Counted from the first letter of the stretch, positions 30,907-41,912 are shown. The stretch: 64,000 bases of DNA from Paraphoma chrysanthemicola (GCA_020744225.1 JAGMWG010000009.1:1717810-1781809); one strand, 5' to 3'. Translations and numbers: made by a program. The notes: a model not told the origin generated them from the letters alone.

Positions 30907-32900
30907 TCTCCGTTGACTGTTAGGATTCGGAGCGTCTGTTCTTTTTGTGAGTTCCTGCCTGGGAAGGTGTCTGTTGCTCGTTTGTCCCAGAGGTGAAATT
31001 CACATGTATCCTTGGGGCAATCGAACCACTGCCACTTGCATTTAGATTTTCTGGTCGGGAACCATCCTGTCGCTTCTTTATCGGAGTGGTGTATTGGGCA
31101 CCAATCATGTGTACAAGCCGTATGGCTTATGTTGGCGTGGAGTGGGTTCCTTGGATCCATAAAATATAGTGGTCTCAGGGTGATTACGACATTGTCGGGG
31201 TCGTTGTTGACCTTCTTGGCTTCTTCGTATGCTTTGCATTCCTTGGTTACCCAGTCTTTCCCTTCCGATCCCTGCTCGGGTCGGTTACTACGTCGGGGGT
31301 GTCTCTTTTTCCCCTTGCCTCTTAGAGGTGCGTAGTCGCGAGGTGTGTCGTAGTCCTCGTCTTGTTGTACCAGTAGTGCTTGACCGTCGTTGGCCATTTT
31401 TGCCCAATTCGGTAATTGTTTCATGGCTTCGTAGCACTGGTCTAAGAAGACTCTTTCTTCGTCTTCTTCTTTTATTTCCCTTATAATATTGGGAAGTTGT
31501 GGGAAACTTTCCCGGATCCATTGGCTGTTTTTTGTCGTGAATTCTGTGAATTCCTCGCTTTCCGGGTCAAGTTGGAAGAACCGCTTCCTTAGTCTCGTGT
31601 CTTGCTTACATTTCCAGTCGTGCCTGTGTGTTTCGTCGTTTTCCCATACACATACAGGGGTTGCGTACTCGTCTCTTGGCTGTGCCAAAGTGGCGTTTTC
31701 GCGTTTTAGCGTTGGGCTTTTTGGTGGAGTGTATGTAAGTTTGTCTGCCACGTCCCGGTAGTAGGGTGGTGATTCTGGCGCCGGGGTTGTGCCGTCATCC
31801 CACGTGGTCTTGACTTTCGTCCCGGGGTGTGGTGTAGGATTGCGGGCAATTGGTGGTTCTAGGCTGTAGCCGTCTCCGAGATCCATGCGAGAGAATTCGA
31901 TCGTAGTTTCCTCCTCGCTGTCTGAGGCAGGGGAATCTGGTCCCATGTCGGGGTTGGATATCACATCCCATTCTGCCTCGGTTTCCTCGTTCTGGTCGTG
32001 TTGGATCATATTGATCGTTTTGACGACCTTATTCTTCATTCGGCAGTCTTTTGCCAAATGTCCTGGTTTGCCACAATTGTAACAGGTTCTTGTTTCCTTT
32101 GCACCGGTCTTATGTTTGCCTTGCATAGGTTTCTTGTAACTGTTACTGGGCTTTCCATGCTCGATGGCGTCAACGTCCATTGATTCGATCCCCCCAGATC
32201 CGTAGTATCCTGGTGTCTTCTTGGGGTAGAATTGCTTCTTGGGCCTGTAGTCCTTGGGCTTGTAGGACTGCTTGTGCTTGCCCTGTTGGCGCGTTGAAGT
32301 GAAGGCGTTGGTCTCTAGCTCTAATTCGAGTAGCTCGTTGTCGATTCTGGTGGCTTCCTCGATTAGATCGTCCAGGCTAGCGATGTTGGCTGCGCTGCGC
32401 ATGAGTTCTTTGCGGACGCCGAACTTGAGGCCTTGTCGGAACATTCGCATGAGGGCTTTGTCGTTCCATTCCGTGTGCTCGGAATATTGCTGGAACAGGT
32501 TGGCATAGTCTCCTACAGACTGGGTCTGTCGGAGGCGTTGGATTTTGCCTTCTGCGATGGTTGGTTCCTTGGCGATAGAGAATGCTTTTCTGAGGGCTTC
32601 TTTAAACTCGTCGTAGTCTTCGACGATCCGGGTGTTAGCCGGGTCTTGTACGCTGCTGTCGAAGTACCGTTTGAGTTTCGGGGTTGCCCAATTGAGCGCC
32701 TTTCCTTTCATGGTAGTGACCACGTTGGCGACCTTGTTATCTTCGTCGATTGTGTCGTAGAGATGGAAGTAAAGGTCCCATTGCATGATCCATGATTCGA
32801 GCATGGCCCGGTCTCCGTGGAAGTTGTCAGGGATTCGTCCCTTGGTAGCGGCTTTGCCGGCTACAACGGAGGTCGGGGTGTCCATTTCTGTGTCACTCAT
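30738..32900 (-). CDS. gag: Gag of gypsy element 2, long form with extra Cys/His modules
   Basis: The ATG at 32900 starts a 720-residue protein, about twice the usual gypsy Gag. Residues about 30-200 are the capsid region (WIMQWDLYFHLYDTIDEDNK, then ALNWATPKLKRYF). A CCHC knuckle, CYNCGKPGHLAKDC, follows near 290. The extra C-terminal half is acidic and then carries three tandem modules of C-x4-C-x2-H-x2-DK-x-A, each preceded six or seven residues earlier by Cys or His. The third module is encoded where gag and pol overlap. Confidence 0.9.
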   Translation of the reverse strand: MSDTEMDTPTSVVAGKAATKGRIPDNFHGDRAMLESWIMQWDLYFHLYDTIDEDNKVANVVTTMKGKALNWATPKLKRYFDSSVQDPANTRIVEDYDEFKEALRKAFSIAKEPTIAEGKIQRLRQTQSVGDYANLFQQYSEHTEWNDKALMRMFRQGLKFGVRKELMRSAANIASLDDLIEEATRIDNELLELELETNAFTSTRQQGKHKQSYKPKDYRPKKQFYPKKTPGYYGSGGIESMDVDAIEHGKPSNSYKKPMQGKHKTGAKETRTCYNCGKPGHLAKDCRMKNKVVKTINMIQHDQNEETEAEWDVISNPDMGPDSPASDSEEETTIEFSRMDLGDGYSLEPPIARNPTPHPGTKVKTTWDDGTTPAPESPPYYRDVADKLTYTPPKSPTLKRENATLAQPRDEYATPVCVWENDETHRHDWKCKQDTRLRKRFFQLDPESEEFTEFTTKNSQWIRESFPQLPNIIREIKEEDEERVFLDQCYEAMKQLPNWAKMANDGQALLVQQDEDYDTPRDYAPLRGKGKKRHPRRSNRPEQGSEGKDWVTKECKAYEEAKKVNNDPDNVVITLRPLYFMDPRNPLHANISHTACTHDWCPIHHSDKEATGWFPTRKSKCKWQWFDCPKDTCEFHLWDKRATDTFPGRNSQKEQTLRILTVNGECLNQIWQLCMNRDCTRHRNDKIANGFEGEKSFLDPNQPTSGSATTLTQHHSTNSQ

Positions 32901-32905
32901 CTTGA

Positions 32906-32917
32906 GGGTGTTCAAAG
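32906..32917 (-). other. Primer-binding region of gypsy element 2
   Basis: Directly inside the 5' LTR the minus strand reads CTTTGAACACCC. It does not begin TGG, so tRNA priming is unlikely. TTGAACAC within it is complementary to GTGTTCAA in the LTR (33134-33127), roughly 36 nt after TATATAG. This is weaker than the 11-nt match of element 1 but hints at the same self-priming scheme. Confidence 0.4.
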
Positions 32918-33419
32918 TGTGAAGAGACCTAAAGTTGGAAGCGGGCTTCGTGTGCTTGAGGTTCTACGGTTGGTTCTCGGGGATGGAGTGTCAGGGAGAA
33001 TCGGACGGGATTGCTGATGAGACAGATCGAGGGAACGATGATCAAGAGCAGGGAGGTGCACTGATGCAGATAGAGGGGACTATGAGTCGAGTGCGAATAG
33101 TAACCAGTTGTAGATTGAATACTAAGTTGAACACAATGAGCCATAGGAGCTCATTGTCTGTGTCTATATACTAGGAGAGGCTGGGTAACTGAGCACGTCG
33201 TGCTCAGTTGATCAGTATGATCAGTGCTGCTCAGTGCTCAGTCTGCTCAGCTTGCTCAGTACCTAACATGGTCTAGCGTACTGATCAAGTCACGTGACCT
33301 GCAGCCCTGCGGCGCAGCATCGATGGTTGGTTTCCATGAGCTTCTTGTCAGCAACCCGTCAGCGTCTGATTGGAGTACAATTAGCTGCTTCCGGTCTGCT
33401 TCCTGAGGCAACCGTAACA
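32918..33419 (-). repeat. 5' LTR of gypsy element 2
   Basis: Same 502-bp sequence as 26226-26727. It includes an 8-bp stem, 7-nt loop hairpin (CAATGAGC and GCTCATTG, 33134-33156) just after the TATA box, at the likely RNA 5' end. Confidence 0.95.
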
Positions 33420-33424
33420 ACGTC
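33420..33424. repeat. Target-site duplication ACGTC, right copy, gypsy element 2
   Basis: Exact repeat of 26221-26225, directly outside the LTR. Confidence 0.95.
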
Positions 33425-33970
33425 TTTCTAAAGCTGTAACAACTATACTTACTGTAATCTAGTCTATTATAAAACCTGTCTCGTTAAAGTTATACGTATT
33501 AGTATCTTAGATGCTGTACTTAGCTTTTGTGTTAGCTACAACGTTAGACTAAGCCTAGATTACCTTAGAATTCTCGCAGAGAGCTCTTTTGTAGTCGTAC
33601 TTATAGTTAAACTTTATCGTAAGCTTAGAGCAGCGCTTAACGCACGTACTAGGCTAGTTAGCGCTAACCTAGCTTAGATTGCGCTTAGCACGTAAAGAAT
33701 TAGCTGTATTAGCTACATCTGTAAGCTTAGGAGAAAATCTACGCGCATTAAGATTAAGTATATGCTTAACAACTACCTTCTCTTTAAGCTTAGTTAGATT
33801 TATTGTTTTAGGCCTATAATCTACTCATGAAGGTCGTCTAGCGCGTTAATTACTTAGTGTCTTTTAACGGACGTTGTAGATAGTAGCAGCGCGTTGCTCT
33901 AAGAGATTCGCGTCTTCTTTTAGAGCCTAAAGAGTAAGCTGTATCTAACGTTTAGTAGAAGGCTCTAATA
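33425..33970 (-). pseudogene. Fot1/pogo transposase, N-terminal part (piece 1 of 3), RIP-damaged
   Basis: From about 33965 the minus strand reads IQLTL-x-ALKEDANLLEQRA, ATIYNV, the RARRPS helix-turn-helix region, LKEKVVVKHILNLNARRF, FNYKYDYKRA and TYNFNETGF. These follow the CENP-B-type DNA-binding domain and the YNFDETGF catalytic block of Fot1 transposases. The catalytic Asp has become Asn (GAC to AAC), the G-to-A change RIP causes. It continues at 26225 once gypsy element 2 is removed. Confidence 0.85.
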
Positions 33971-34745
33971 GGTACTGTTGTTGCGGCATTAGGCTTAAGG
34001 TAATATTTTAGTGAGGGCTTGGTAAAAGTAGGCGGCGAACCCGTGTAGGCGGCGAACCCGTGGACTACGTTATCTAGATATATTAGGAAGTTGTAGTAGG
34101 TAATAGGAAGACGCACCTTCTGCGCATTGTCAAACCTTTCGATCTTAGTACCCCTCGAGGGCAGAAAGCCTTCCTTGCAGAGCCTGTTTATATACACGAG
34201 AAGCTAAGAAGACTGTTGTAGGTTAAGAAAATAATCATTATTAATCAACACTATAATTGTCAGCGATGCAAGTTAAATTAGGTCTTCCTTTAAAACGTAG
34301 CGATTTCACTGCTGCAATCGCATCCTTAATAGCACTCTTAGTCATAGAGGAATGATTCGTGGAAGTTTCGGCCAAGATGCTGGTGTTGCAGCGAAGGCGG
34401 ACAACACATGTGGCCGTGCACCAGGTGGTGAGTTACGTTGGGATGGGTAATGAGTAGCGATAGGGCATGGCGTAAGAGACGTTGAGTCTGGTCTCATGGT
34501 ACTCAATGGGGACGGTAAGGTCGGCGTTGAAGGCTGCATAACAATAGCATACAAGCACGTTGTTGAGGACTTGATTGTTCGATGGGAGCGGAAGACTCAG
34601 CTTAGTCTCAAGGGTACATGGCGTGCTGAGTGTTCTAACCGAATTAGTCTAAGATTGAGTCACGTGGACCTATTTTGCAGCCCGATCGGTCGAACCATTT
34701 AGACTAGACCAAGACTAAGTCAGACCAAACCATTCCGATCACTGA
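33971..34745. other. Edge of the Fot1 remnant and intergenic DNA
   Basis: A 17-bp direct tandem repeat (gtaggcggcgaacccgt, twice, 34031-34064) is GC-rich inside AT-rich DNA and may be part of the transposon's terminal region. An 81-codon minus-strand frame (33952-34197) covers it and is probably chance. The rest is the 3' flank of the SDR gene. Confidence 0.4.
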
Positions 34746-35736
34746 CTACATTTTGGCCCTTTTTTGCCCACCCACACCCTCCACTGTGTCTCCGCTCAGA
34801 AGAAAGCCAGGATACGCAAAATCCTCACCCGGTTGAAGGGCATGTGTACGCCACGCTCCACCATCTACAACAATGCTCGATCCGGTAATATAACTCGCAG
34901 CTTCGCTGAATAAGAAGACAGTTGCATCAGCAATGTCCGAACTGTTTCCCAGCCGACCTAAGGGTACACGGTCCACCATCACCTCGCTAGTGTCCATCTT
35001 TTTTGAGAGGCGGCTCATACCCTCAGTTCCAGCGATGGCGCCAGGGCAGATAACATTCGACGTTATTCCGTACGGCCCGTATTCGATAGCCACACTATTT
35101 GATAGCGCATCGACTCCAGCTTTCGCAGCTGAAACATGGCTTTGCATGGGCAATCCTGTGAAGTGAATCGTGGCGGACACATAAATGATCCTGCCACCAG
35201 GGGCGGAGTTTGTTTTTGCGTGCCTTTTCGCCGAAGCAATTAGATGAGGAAGGGCGAGTTTCGTTACGCTGTAGGAACCTAGGACATCGATATCTATGAC
35301 AGCCTTAAAGGCACTAAAAGAGAGTTGTGAAATCGGCGCGAGAAAGTTCCCGGCCGCCCCAGCACTTTGGAAGAGCTTCCATCAGCTTGCGAAGCATTAG
35401 ATTGCGGAGCAGAACTCACATTAAAAAATCAATTCCTCCAAGCTCCCGGACGCAGGTTTCCACAGCTGCGCTGAGGCTCTTTGTGTCTCTCACGTCTATG
35501 CCTCCAATGCCTAGAACTTTGCTCCCCGGTCGTACCGCAGCTATATCATTGGCCACGGATTCCGTTTTCTCGACGTTACGACCGACCAAGCATGCATTGG
35601 CTCCTAAATGCACTAAGGCGCGAAGCTGGACTGAACAGATCGAACCATTGCCTCCAGTACAGAAGACGACTTTTCCCTCGAATATGTTCTCCTTCCAAAC
35701 TGCTGCGGAAAGATTTCCGGACTGCTTCTGCGACAT
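34746..35736 (-). CDS. Peroxisomal 2,4-dienoyl-CoA-reductase-like SDR (one intron)
   Basis: Exons 35736-35420 and 35364-34746 join across a 55-nt intron (GTGAGT donor, AAAG acceptor) to give 311 residues. Motifs are VVFCTGGNGSIC (NADPH binding), CLVGRN, GIDFLIAGAAGNFLAPISQ across the splice, YVSATIHF and HVSAAKAGVDALS. This is the SPS19/DECR group, which lacks the usual YxxxK and uses Lys in AAKAG. The C-terminus ends AKM, a plausible PTS1 peroxisome signal. The group reduces 2,4-dienoyl-CoA with NADPH so that unsaturated fatty acids can enter beta-oxidation. An in-frame ATG at 35847 would add 37 residues rich in Ser, Arg and Leu. The TATA-like TATATAT near 35870 makes the inner ATG the better start. 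Confidence 0.8.
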
Positions 35737-36943
35737 GCTAGAGGCCACAGTCGATACCAGTCGTGATATCTGAATTGGCAGTATGGAGCTATAGAGGGAC
35801 CGAAACGCGTGTAAAAGTGCCTGTGTAGGTAATGTGCATGGAGCCATTGTGCTGGATTAAAAGCAGATGAGATATATAGTGCAGAGGAAACAAGTGCCGA
35901 GGTAACTAGCGAAAGGCTAGCGGAACATGGAGGCTCTGGTGACGGTATCACCTTTCGAACACTTCCCACGATCCAACCAATCCGACAGCAGAATAGACTG
36001 ACCCTGAAGTAAATTGGAACGCTATGCACAGAGGCTGCGACGCATGTACATTGCATGAAAGCTGTCCAACTTCGGCCGAGGTTATTCTTCGACGTTTGTT
36101 CACTAATTAGCTTACGGACGTAAGTACTGCGGGGTTGAACGAGCGATGTCAATTGAGTGAGAAAGGTTTAGTGTACATTCGGAAGTCGGAGCTGATATGA
36201 ACAGCGTAGGATTCTTCAAGCTTTTACATTTAGCGCCGTCAGCAGGTTGCATTAGTGTAAACGCGCAGGAGGTACTGTGCCGGTGCCAAGCATGTTGTTT
36301 GCGTATGCATCCCCAGAATACAAGGCTTTACCATGTCTCCATGCCTGATTTGGAGCTCATTGAGCCAACACCAAGAAGATGCTATGCGATCTAAGAATTA
36401 CCGAAGCCGCCTCTGGCATCATATCGTACGGCCGTAAGTACGACAACAGATGACCTCGGCCATCAAGCTTTGCTAGTGAGTAGAATAGTCATTACTAACC
36501 TCGGCTGTTGCCAGCAGCCGCCACAGACGGTATACTTTGCAGCCGACATGGAGATAAAGGGAAACCAAGAACCGTACTCCGCAACAATCATTACAATCTG
36601 GACATCCGCAGTATGCAATTAACCCGACTCAACAGGCCTGAATGCATATAAGAAGCTACTTGGGATGAGGGGGAACCAATCAAACCAACCTGGGCGTTCT
36701 GAGTCCTGCTCGATTGGGTGGTGCGGGGGCTGCCAAGAAGAGGGGTATGGACAGACTATACAAAAATGACCAGAGAATTCGCTATCAAACATCTTCGACA
36801 CTAAATGATCCTTAGTGCGAGCTAGGGCTAGATTTCTCCACAGCATCCTTGCGGTTTCGATTAGTCCGTCAACACTATAACCTTGCGAAGGCCCAAGGTG
36901 ATTAGACACAATTCATTCAAGCTCGCCATCATCAGTCATTGCA
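35737..36943. other. Divergent intergenic region between the SDR and the acyl-CoA ligase
   Basis: The two genes are read away from each other across this stretch, which could hold a shared control region. A TATATAT box near 35870 serves the SDR side. Small frames at 36197-36394 and 36619-36909 have no domain. No palindromic operator was obvious. Confidence 0.4.
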
Positions 36944-38910
36944 ATGCCTCAACACTCCAGGTGGACGGTCTCCGTACCCGAAGTCTCCATTTCAACCTAC
37001 ATTTTTGGGTCTCCCTATTCACCTCTCAGCAACCACGTTGCATATGTCGACAATGACGATCCTTCGAGATTGTACCTTACTTGGTCCACGTTACGGCACT
37101 GGTCCCAGCGCTTCGCTGCTGGACTGATCAATGCAGGTGTACAAAAGGGGGACCGCATATTAGTCTACAGCCCTAATAGTATCCTTGTTCCGGTCCTTTT
37201 CCATGGTACTATCATGGCTGGTGGAATTTACAGCGCCGCTAACGCGAGGTTTGTGCCACGTGAGCTAGCATATCAGCTACAGACTATAGAAGCAACAGTC
37301 TTGTTAGTGAGCCGCGGGAATCTGAAGAAAGCCCTAGAGGCGGCCAAATATGCAGGGTTAGCAAGGGAGAAGGTATTTTTATTCGATGAAGCGCCCTTAC
37401 TCAAACAGGACGGCGGAGAAGATGACAAAGAGAGTGGCGTGAAACACTGGAAGTATCTTATTTCTTCAGAAGAAGTGGGTCGCCAGTTCCAGTGGGAACA
37501 GGTCACTGGAGAGGAGGCGAAGAAGCGCACCATTGGCTTATCGTTCTCTTCAGGGTATGGCTATTCATTCACCTTTCTTGACCTTTTCACTTACGACCAC
37601 AGAACCACAGGCCTCCCCAAAGGAGTTGAAGGCAGTCACTACAACCTAATTGCTGGTAGCGTCCAAGCCGAATACGTCATGTCGCTCGACTCCAAAAAGC
37701 GGACTCGCGAACTAGCATCTGAGAGCTGCCGCTGGCTCTGTACGATTCCCTTATATCATGGACTTGGTCTCTTTTACTTTATGGTAATCGCCCCATCTCT
37801 TCGTATTCCCACGTATATCATGTCTCAGTACAATCTAAATCGCATGGTATCAGCCATTGAAAGACATAAGATCACTGAACTGCACCTCGTGCCGCCGATC
37901 ATAATCGAGATGACACAACACCAAGGCATCAAAGATAAACAGGTTGATATGAGCAGTGTGACTGCGACGTTATCCTGCGGAGCCCCTCTAGGCCAGGAAG
38001 TATCTTTGGAGTACGAGAGATTGTGGCCCGAGGGGGTAATGAATGTCAAGCAAGCTTTTGGTATGACCGAGTAAGACAACGTCCGATTGTTTGCAATTTG
38101 AGAACTTGACTATATGCTGACGAGGGAAGGTTGTGCGGCATCTCACTCGGTTGCGACCCTAATCTTCCTGCAGTGCCTGGTTCTGTTGGTGAGCCCATGC
38201 CGAATGTGGAGGTTAAACTTGTGGACGACAATCATGAAGAGGTTGCAGCCGGAGACTATGGGGAGATGTGGGTACGGTCTCCAAGCACCATGAAAGGATA
38301 TTGGCAAAATTTGGAGGCAACTGATGATACCATCACTGCAGATGGCTGGCTTAAGACCGGCGATATTGCAGTCGTGGACCGAAAGGGCTGCTATTATATC
38401 ATTGATCGGAAAAAGGTATGAAGCTTTGGATAGCACGGTACTTATATCCATTCTAGCTACTAATATCACTTGTTATAGGAACTCATCAAAGTCAAAGGCA
38501 ACCAGGTTGCACCCGCAGAGCTTGAAGCGTTGTTGCTCGACCATCCAGCAGTGGCTGATGTTGCTGTGATTGGGGTAAAGAGGTAAGCATGAGTAATTTA
38601 AGTGATTCTCTAACTGATTTGAAAAACTTTCCGTAGCTACCAAGACGAAGCACCAAGAGCGTATATCGTCCCGGCGTCTCCCATCAGTGAGAAAGATATT
38701 CACCACTATGTGAACGATCGAGTCCAAAGCATCAAAAGACTACGTGGAGGAGTGTACTTCACAAGCGCAATCCCTAGGAACCCGGTTTGTCCTCCCTTCT
38801 CTTCATGTGCTTGAGCTAATACAGATTACAAATAGAGCGGGAAGATCCTTAGACGCTTAATCCGCGACCAAGCGACCTCAAAGAAGACAGGATTGAAGCC
38901 ACAGTTGTAA
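36944..38910 (+). CDS. 4-coumarate-CoA-ligase-like acyl-CoA synthetase (6 exons)
   Basis: Exons 36944-37554, 37603-38070, 38130-38415, 38479-38582, 38637-38784 and 38836-38910 join in frame to 563 residues. Introns are 48-63 nt. The first is 48 nt without a stop, so an unspliced reading hides it inside the P-loop. All adenylate-forming motifs are present: SSG-TTGLPKGVE, IPLYHGLG, SCGAPLG, FGMTELCG, GWLKTGDIAVVD, YYIIDRKKELIKVKGNQVAP and NPSGKILRR with the catalytic Lys. The enzyme should activate a carboxylic acid to its AMP ester and then the CoA thioester. A fatty or aromatic acid is likely. The C-terminus (KPQL) is not a standard PTS1. It lies next to the dienoyl-CoA-reductase-like SDR, so both may act in lipid or side-chain oxidation. 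Confidence 0.9.
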
Positions 38911-39410
38911 CATTCACGTGACAAAGGGGCATGATGGACGGAAGTCTTGAGAGTGATTGGCAGATACATAAAGCTTTTGAGCGGAATCAAATGATAGAGA
39001 TGCTAGAGTGATACCGAAACTGCCGTCTGTCAACTTGCCACGGTCTGTGAGGCCTGCGAGTATGTTATAGAAGTAAAGCAAGTCGTATTCTTATTTATAT
39101 TGCCTATGCATAGACGAACTCTACTTTATTTCTACACTTGTTTATCACCTATCTGTGCGCTCTGCTAAGCTGCTAAGCAGTACCCCTAAATAAATAACAA
39201 CGCGTTGTCTTCCTCTTACTTCCTACTCTCATTTTATAATACTAACACTCGCATTCTTTCTCTTCTGTATAGTACGCTATAGTTTCCTCTACGCCTTATT
39301 ATCTTAATATAAGTACTCTATTAACTCCCTGTTTTATACACACTTTTGAGTCTAATTAGAGCTTCTCTATCCTAGAGAACCTACGACTTCCTATAGAGAC
39401 TCCGTTGCTA
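38911..39410. other. Intergenic, becoming AT-rich
   Basis: The 3' flank of the ligase gene passes into AT-rich DNA from about 39060, with reduced CpA/TpG, and this leads into the broken PNP gene. No gene is supported. Confidence 0.5.
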
Positions 39411-39990
39411 ATGAGCTGCCGCCTGTCGCGGCTGCCTAGGAGATGCTTGACGAAGAGCACGACCCGCCCACGTCCAACGCGTACGGTACCAACTTCTACA
39501 CCTGCGCACGAGTCGGCGACCACAACGTCGTAACGGCTTGCCTGCCTCAAGCGCAAACGGGCACCCACTCGGCTGCCAGTTGCTGTGTAGATGAATCTGA
39601 CGCTCACGTCTATCCACTTCGGACTGATGGTAGGCACCGGAGAAGGCGTGCTCAGCAAGGAAGCAGACATCGGACGCTAGGACTTGGTAGTCAACAAGCC
39701 GCACAAGGTACACTATGGCGGATGTCTTACGACTCTGGCAATGCTACCCCGAGGGGGCTTGAGCGGACAGGATTGCTCAACACCCTGCTGATGGTCCTGC
39801 TTAACGCATTTGCGAACCTGTAGACTAAACGCACGACAGCAAAGCGCGGATTTGTCGAGTATCTGTCCAAACTCGGCAGTCTGCTAGACGTCATGCGAGA
39901 AGCTGCCGGCCAGACATCCTTCACGACGCGTTATAATACCACGAGGGGGAAGAGACATACAGGCAGTGCGGCAAAAGCTTCTTAAGCCGC
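39411..39990 (+). pseudogene. PNP/UDP-phosphorylase-domain fragment (NLR-type protein), frameshifted
   Basis: Pieces in alternating + frames match the nucleoside-phosphorylase-like N-terminal domain of fungal NACHT/ankyrin (NLR-like) proteins. LPPVAAAxEMLDEEHDPP and ARVGDHNVVTACLP are followed by a shift to FGLMVGTGEGVLSKEADIGR. Then DLVVNKP, a shift back to TPRGLERTGLLNT and LLNAFANL, and later PDILHDAL. At least two frame shifts and several stops break it, and no NACHT or ankyrin part follows. It is a relic of a heterokaryon-incompatibility or immunity-type gene. Confidence 0.7.
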
Positions 39991-41912
39991 ATGGATAAGT
40001 GCAATATAGCACGATCGGAGTAGGCGAGCAGGTCATGAGGAGCGCGGCGGAACAAGACTAGCCTAGTGCTGAGCTTGGGGTTTCTTTGAGTAGCGGTCTC
40101 TCATATGTCACAATAGCGCAGAATTGCTCGTCTCTTAGCTTTTAGCTTAACTTCTTGTCTTTCCCATAATGTACTATGATTCCTGGTTGCCAGAACTTTT
40201 GACGATCTTTTGTTTCTGCCTCACTATAGAACTACAATGCAACACTAGCAGGAATAGCGCGCGCAGGCTCCGCGGCCGACAGTAAGGCTGAAAGTTAGCA
40301 CGCTTGAAGGCATGGCAGCAGGCTGAAGGTCAGAAAAGGCGCGCCTGCAATGGCGTTAGCAGGCTGGAAGACCAGCCAGTATCCCTAGTCACTGGCGTAC
40401 GCTGGGCTTAGCTAATCATAGTCGCACTTTTGCAAATCAACATTGTATAAGGTATAGTGTAAGGCTCTGCGAAAGCTGTAAGGCAGCCGAGGTGAATTGA
40501 CGTAGATTTCGTGTGCTTCTTGCCATCCATGCAGGCGCTGTGGCTTTGGCGCGGCAGCGTCTTTGATTGGTCTAACAGTACGGGAAACCCAGCTCCCCGC
40601 CATCAACTGCAGCACAATTTCTTGACATTCTTTCTATTGGGCGATAGGGTTTGGGGCCGAGAACGGGCTCCAAGCTGACCAACGTCCGGGCCAGTGAACC
40701 CAAATCGACGTGGCAGTGATTGGAGGCTGCCGATGCTGTATTTGCGTCAGCTACAAGGCTGAATCACAGCATTCCCTCAGTCTTTCAATTCTCTTGATTC
40801 GCGTTACTTTCCTGCAGCATAACGAACGTTTTCCGAGATAGTCCGCTTCATCCACTCTTTGTGACCAGAAGTGCGGTGTTCAGTGTTCTTAATACGCAAA
40901 CCTAGCAACTTACCAAACATTTTCTGCGAACAGCTGAGGTTACTTGCCTGCTCAGCCTATTTGTAACGAGCGACTTCTTAACCCAGTTGACTACGAACGA
41001 AGACTCCCATATCGAAAGATTCCGAACAATCCGCTACTTGATCTATCTGCCCAAGCGACGGCCTACTCCCCGAATGGTAATCTCTGAACCTGCACTGGCA
41101 CATCATGTTTGATCCAAACATATACACCATTGGCTGGATCTGTTCAATCGCATTGATTATACAGTATTCTTATACATCCCAGTATTGCTGGTGAGAGTTC
41201 ATGTTTATATATGTGGCACGATGTCAGCCTTAGATCATGCCACATCATGACATCCACTAGCCCTGCCAATACTAGCCTTAGATCATGCCACATCACGGCA
41301 TCTACTAGACTGGCTACGGCCATGCCACGAATTATCGAGATAATGCATATAGTGTAGCACCACAACTTTCAAACTGTATCCACTACGCCAAAATGAGCGC
41401 AGGCCCACCTGAAACGGTAGGCTGAATGTATTGCAGAAATGGCTGTAATTGAACATCAACAACGATGAATTCCAGACGAAAAGAAAACCTATTACGACCA
41501 GTATATTATTGCTCGATGTCAGGGGCCCGTTTGTTTGTCTCTCCACTGCACGGGCTCATTTCCATTCTCAGACTTGCTGGCAAGGACTGCATTTGCTAAG
41601 ATGATGTATTCATATACAGGACGCAGTAATCAGACCTCGCCGAGAACCGATGGCACTGTCTAGTATGCTTACTAATTTCTAGTGAGCACACCGGAAGTCG
41701 CCACTTTCCGGCACCAATATCTATCATCTGATCCAAGTTCTGGACTAAAATCGGTTAGCTAATCCATATCCGGTTTGACGACACGCTAGCCTGGCGAAGG
41801 TCGTGAGGGACCAAAACGGCATAAGAGTGCGAATGCTGTCCGAGGGCGCTCCTTTGAAGCCGCAACACAATCATTGCCCGCTAACGCCTTTTTCAAGTTT
41901 TGTTGAAATGAG
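39991..41912. other. Intergenic region with a small tandem duplication
   Basis: No gene is supported. Around 41223-41312 a segment of about 57 bp containing ctagccttagatcatgccac is present twice in tandem. The last 100 bases are the likely promoter of the DUF6594 gene. Confidence 0.4.

Larger units (their letters stand above)
26226..33419 (-). mobile_element. Ty3/gypsy chromovirus 2, complete, 7194 bp
   Basis: The element has two 502-bp LTRs (26226-26727 and 32918-33419) that begin TGTGAAG and end GTAACA, with no difference seen, plus a perfect ACGTC target duplication. Minus-strand order is 5' LTR, PBS, gag, pol with chromodomain, then 0.6 kb with an opposite-strand gene, polypurine tract and 3' LTR. 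It is a different family from element 1: the LTRs are unrelated, Gag has a different architecture, and composition is less GC-rich. Gag and pol are open, so it may be active. It too landed in the Fot1 remnant. Confidence 0.95.
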
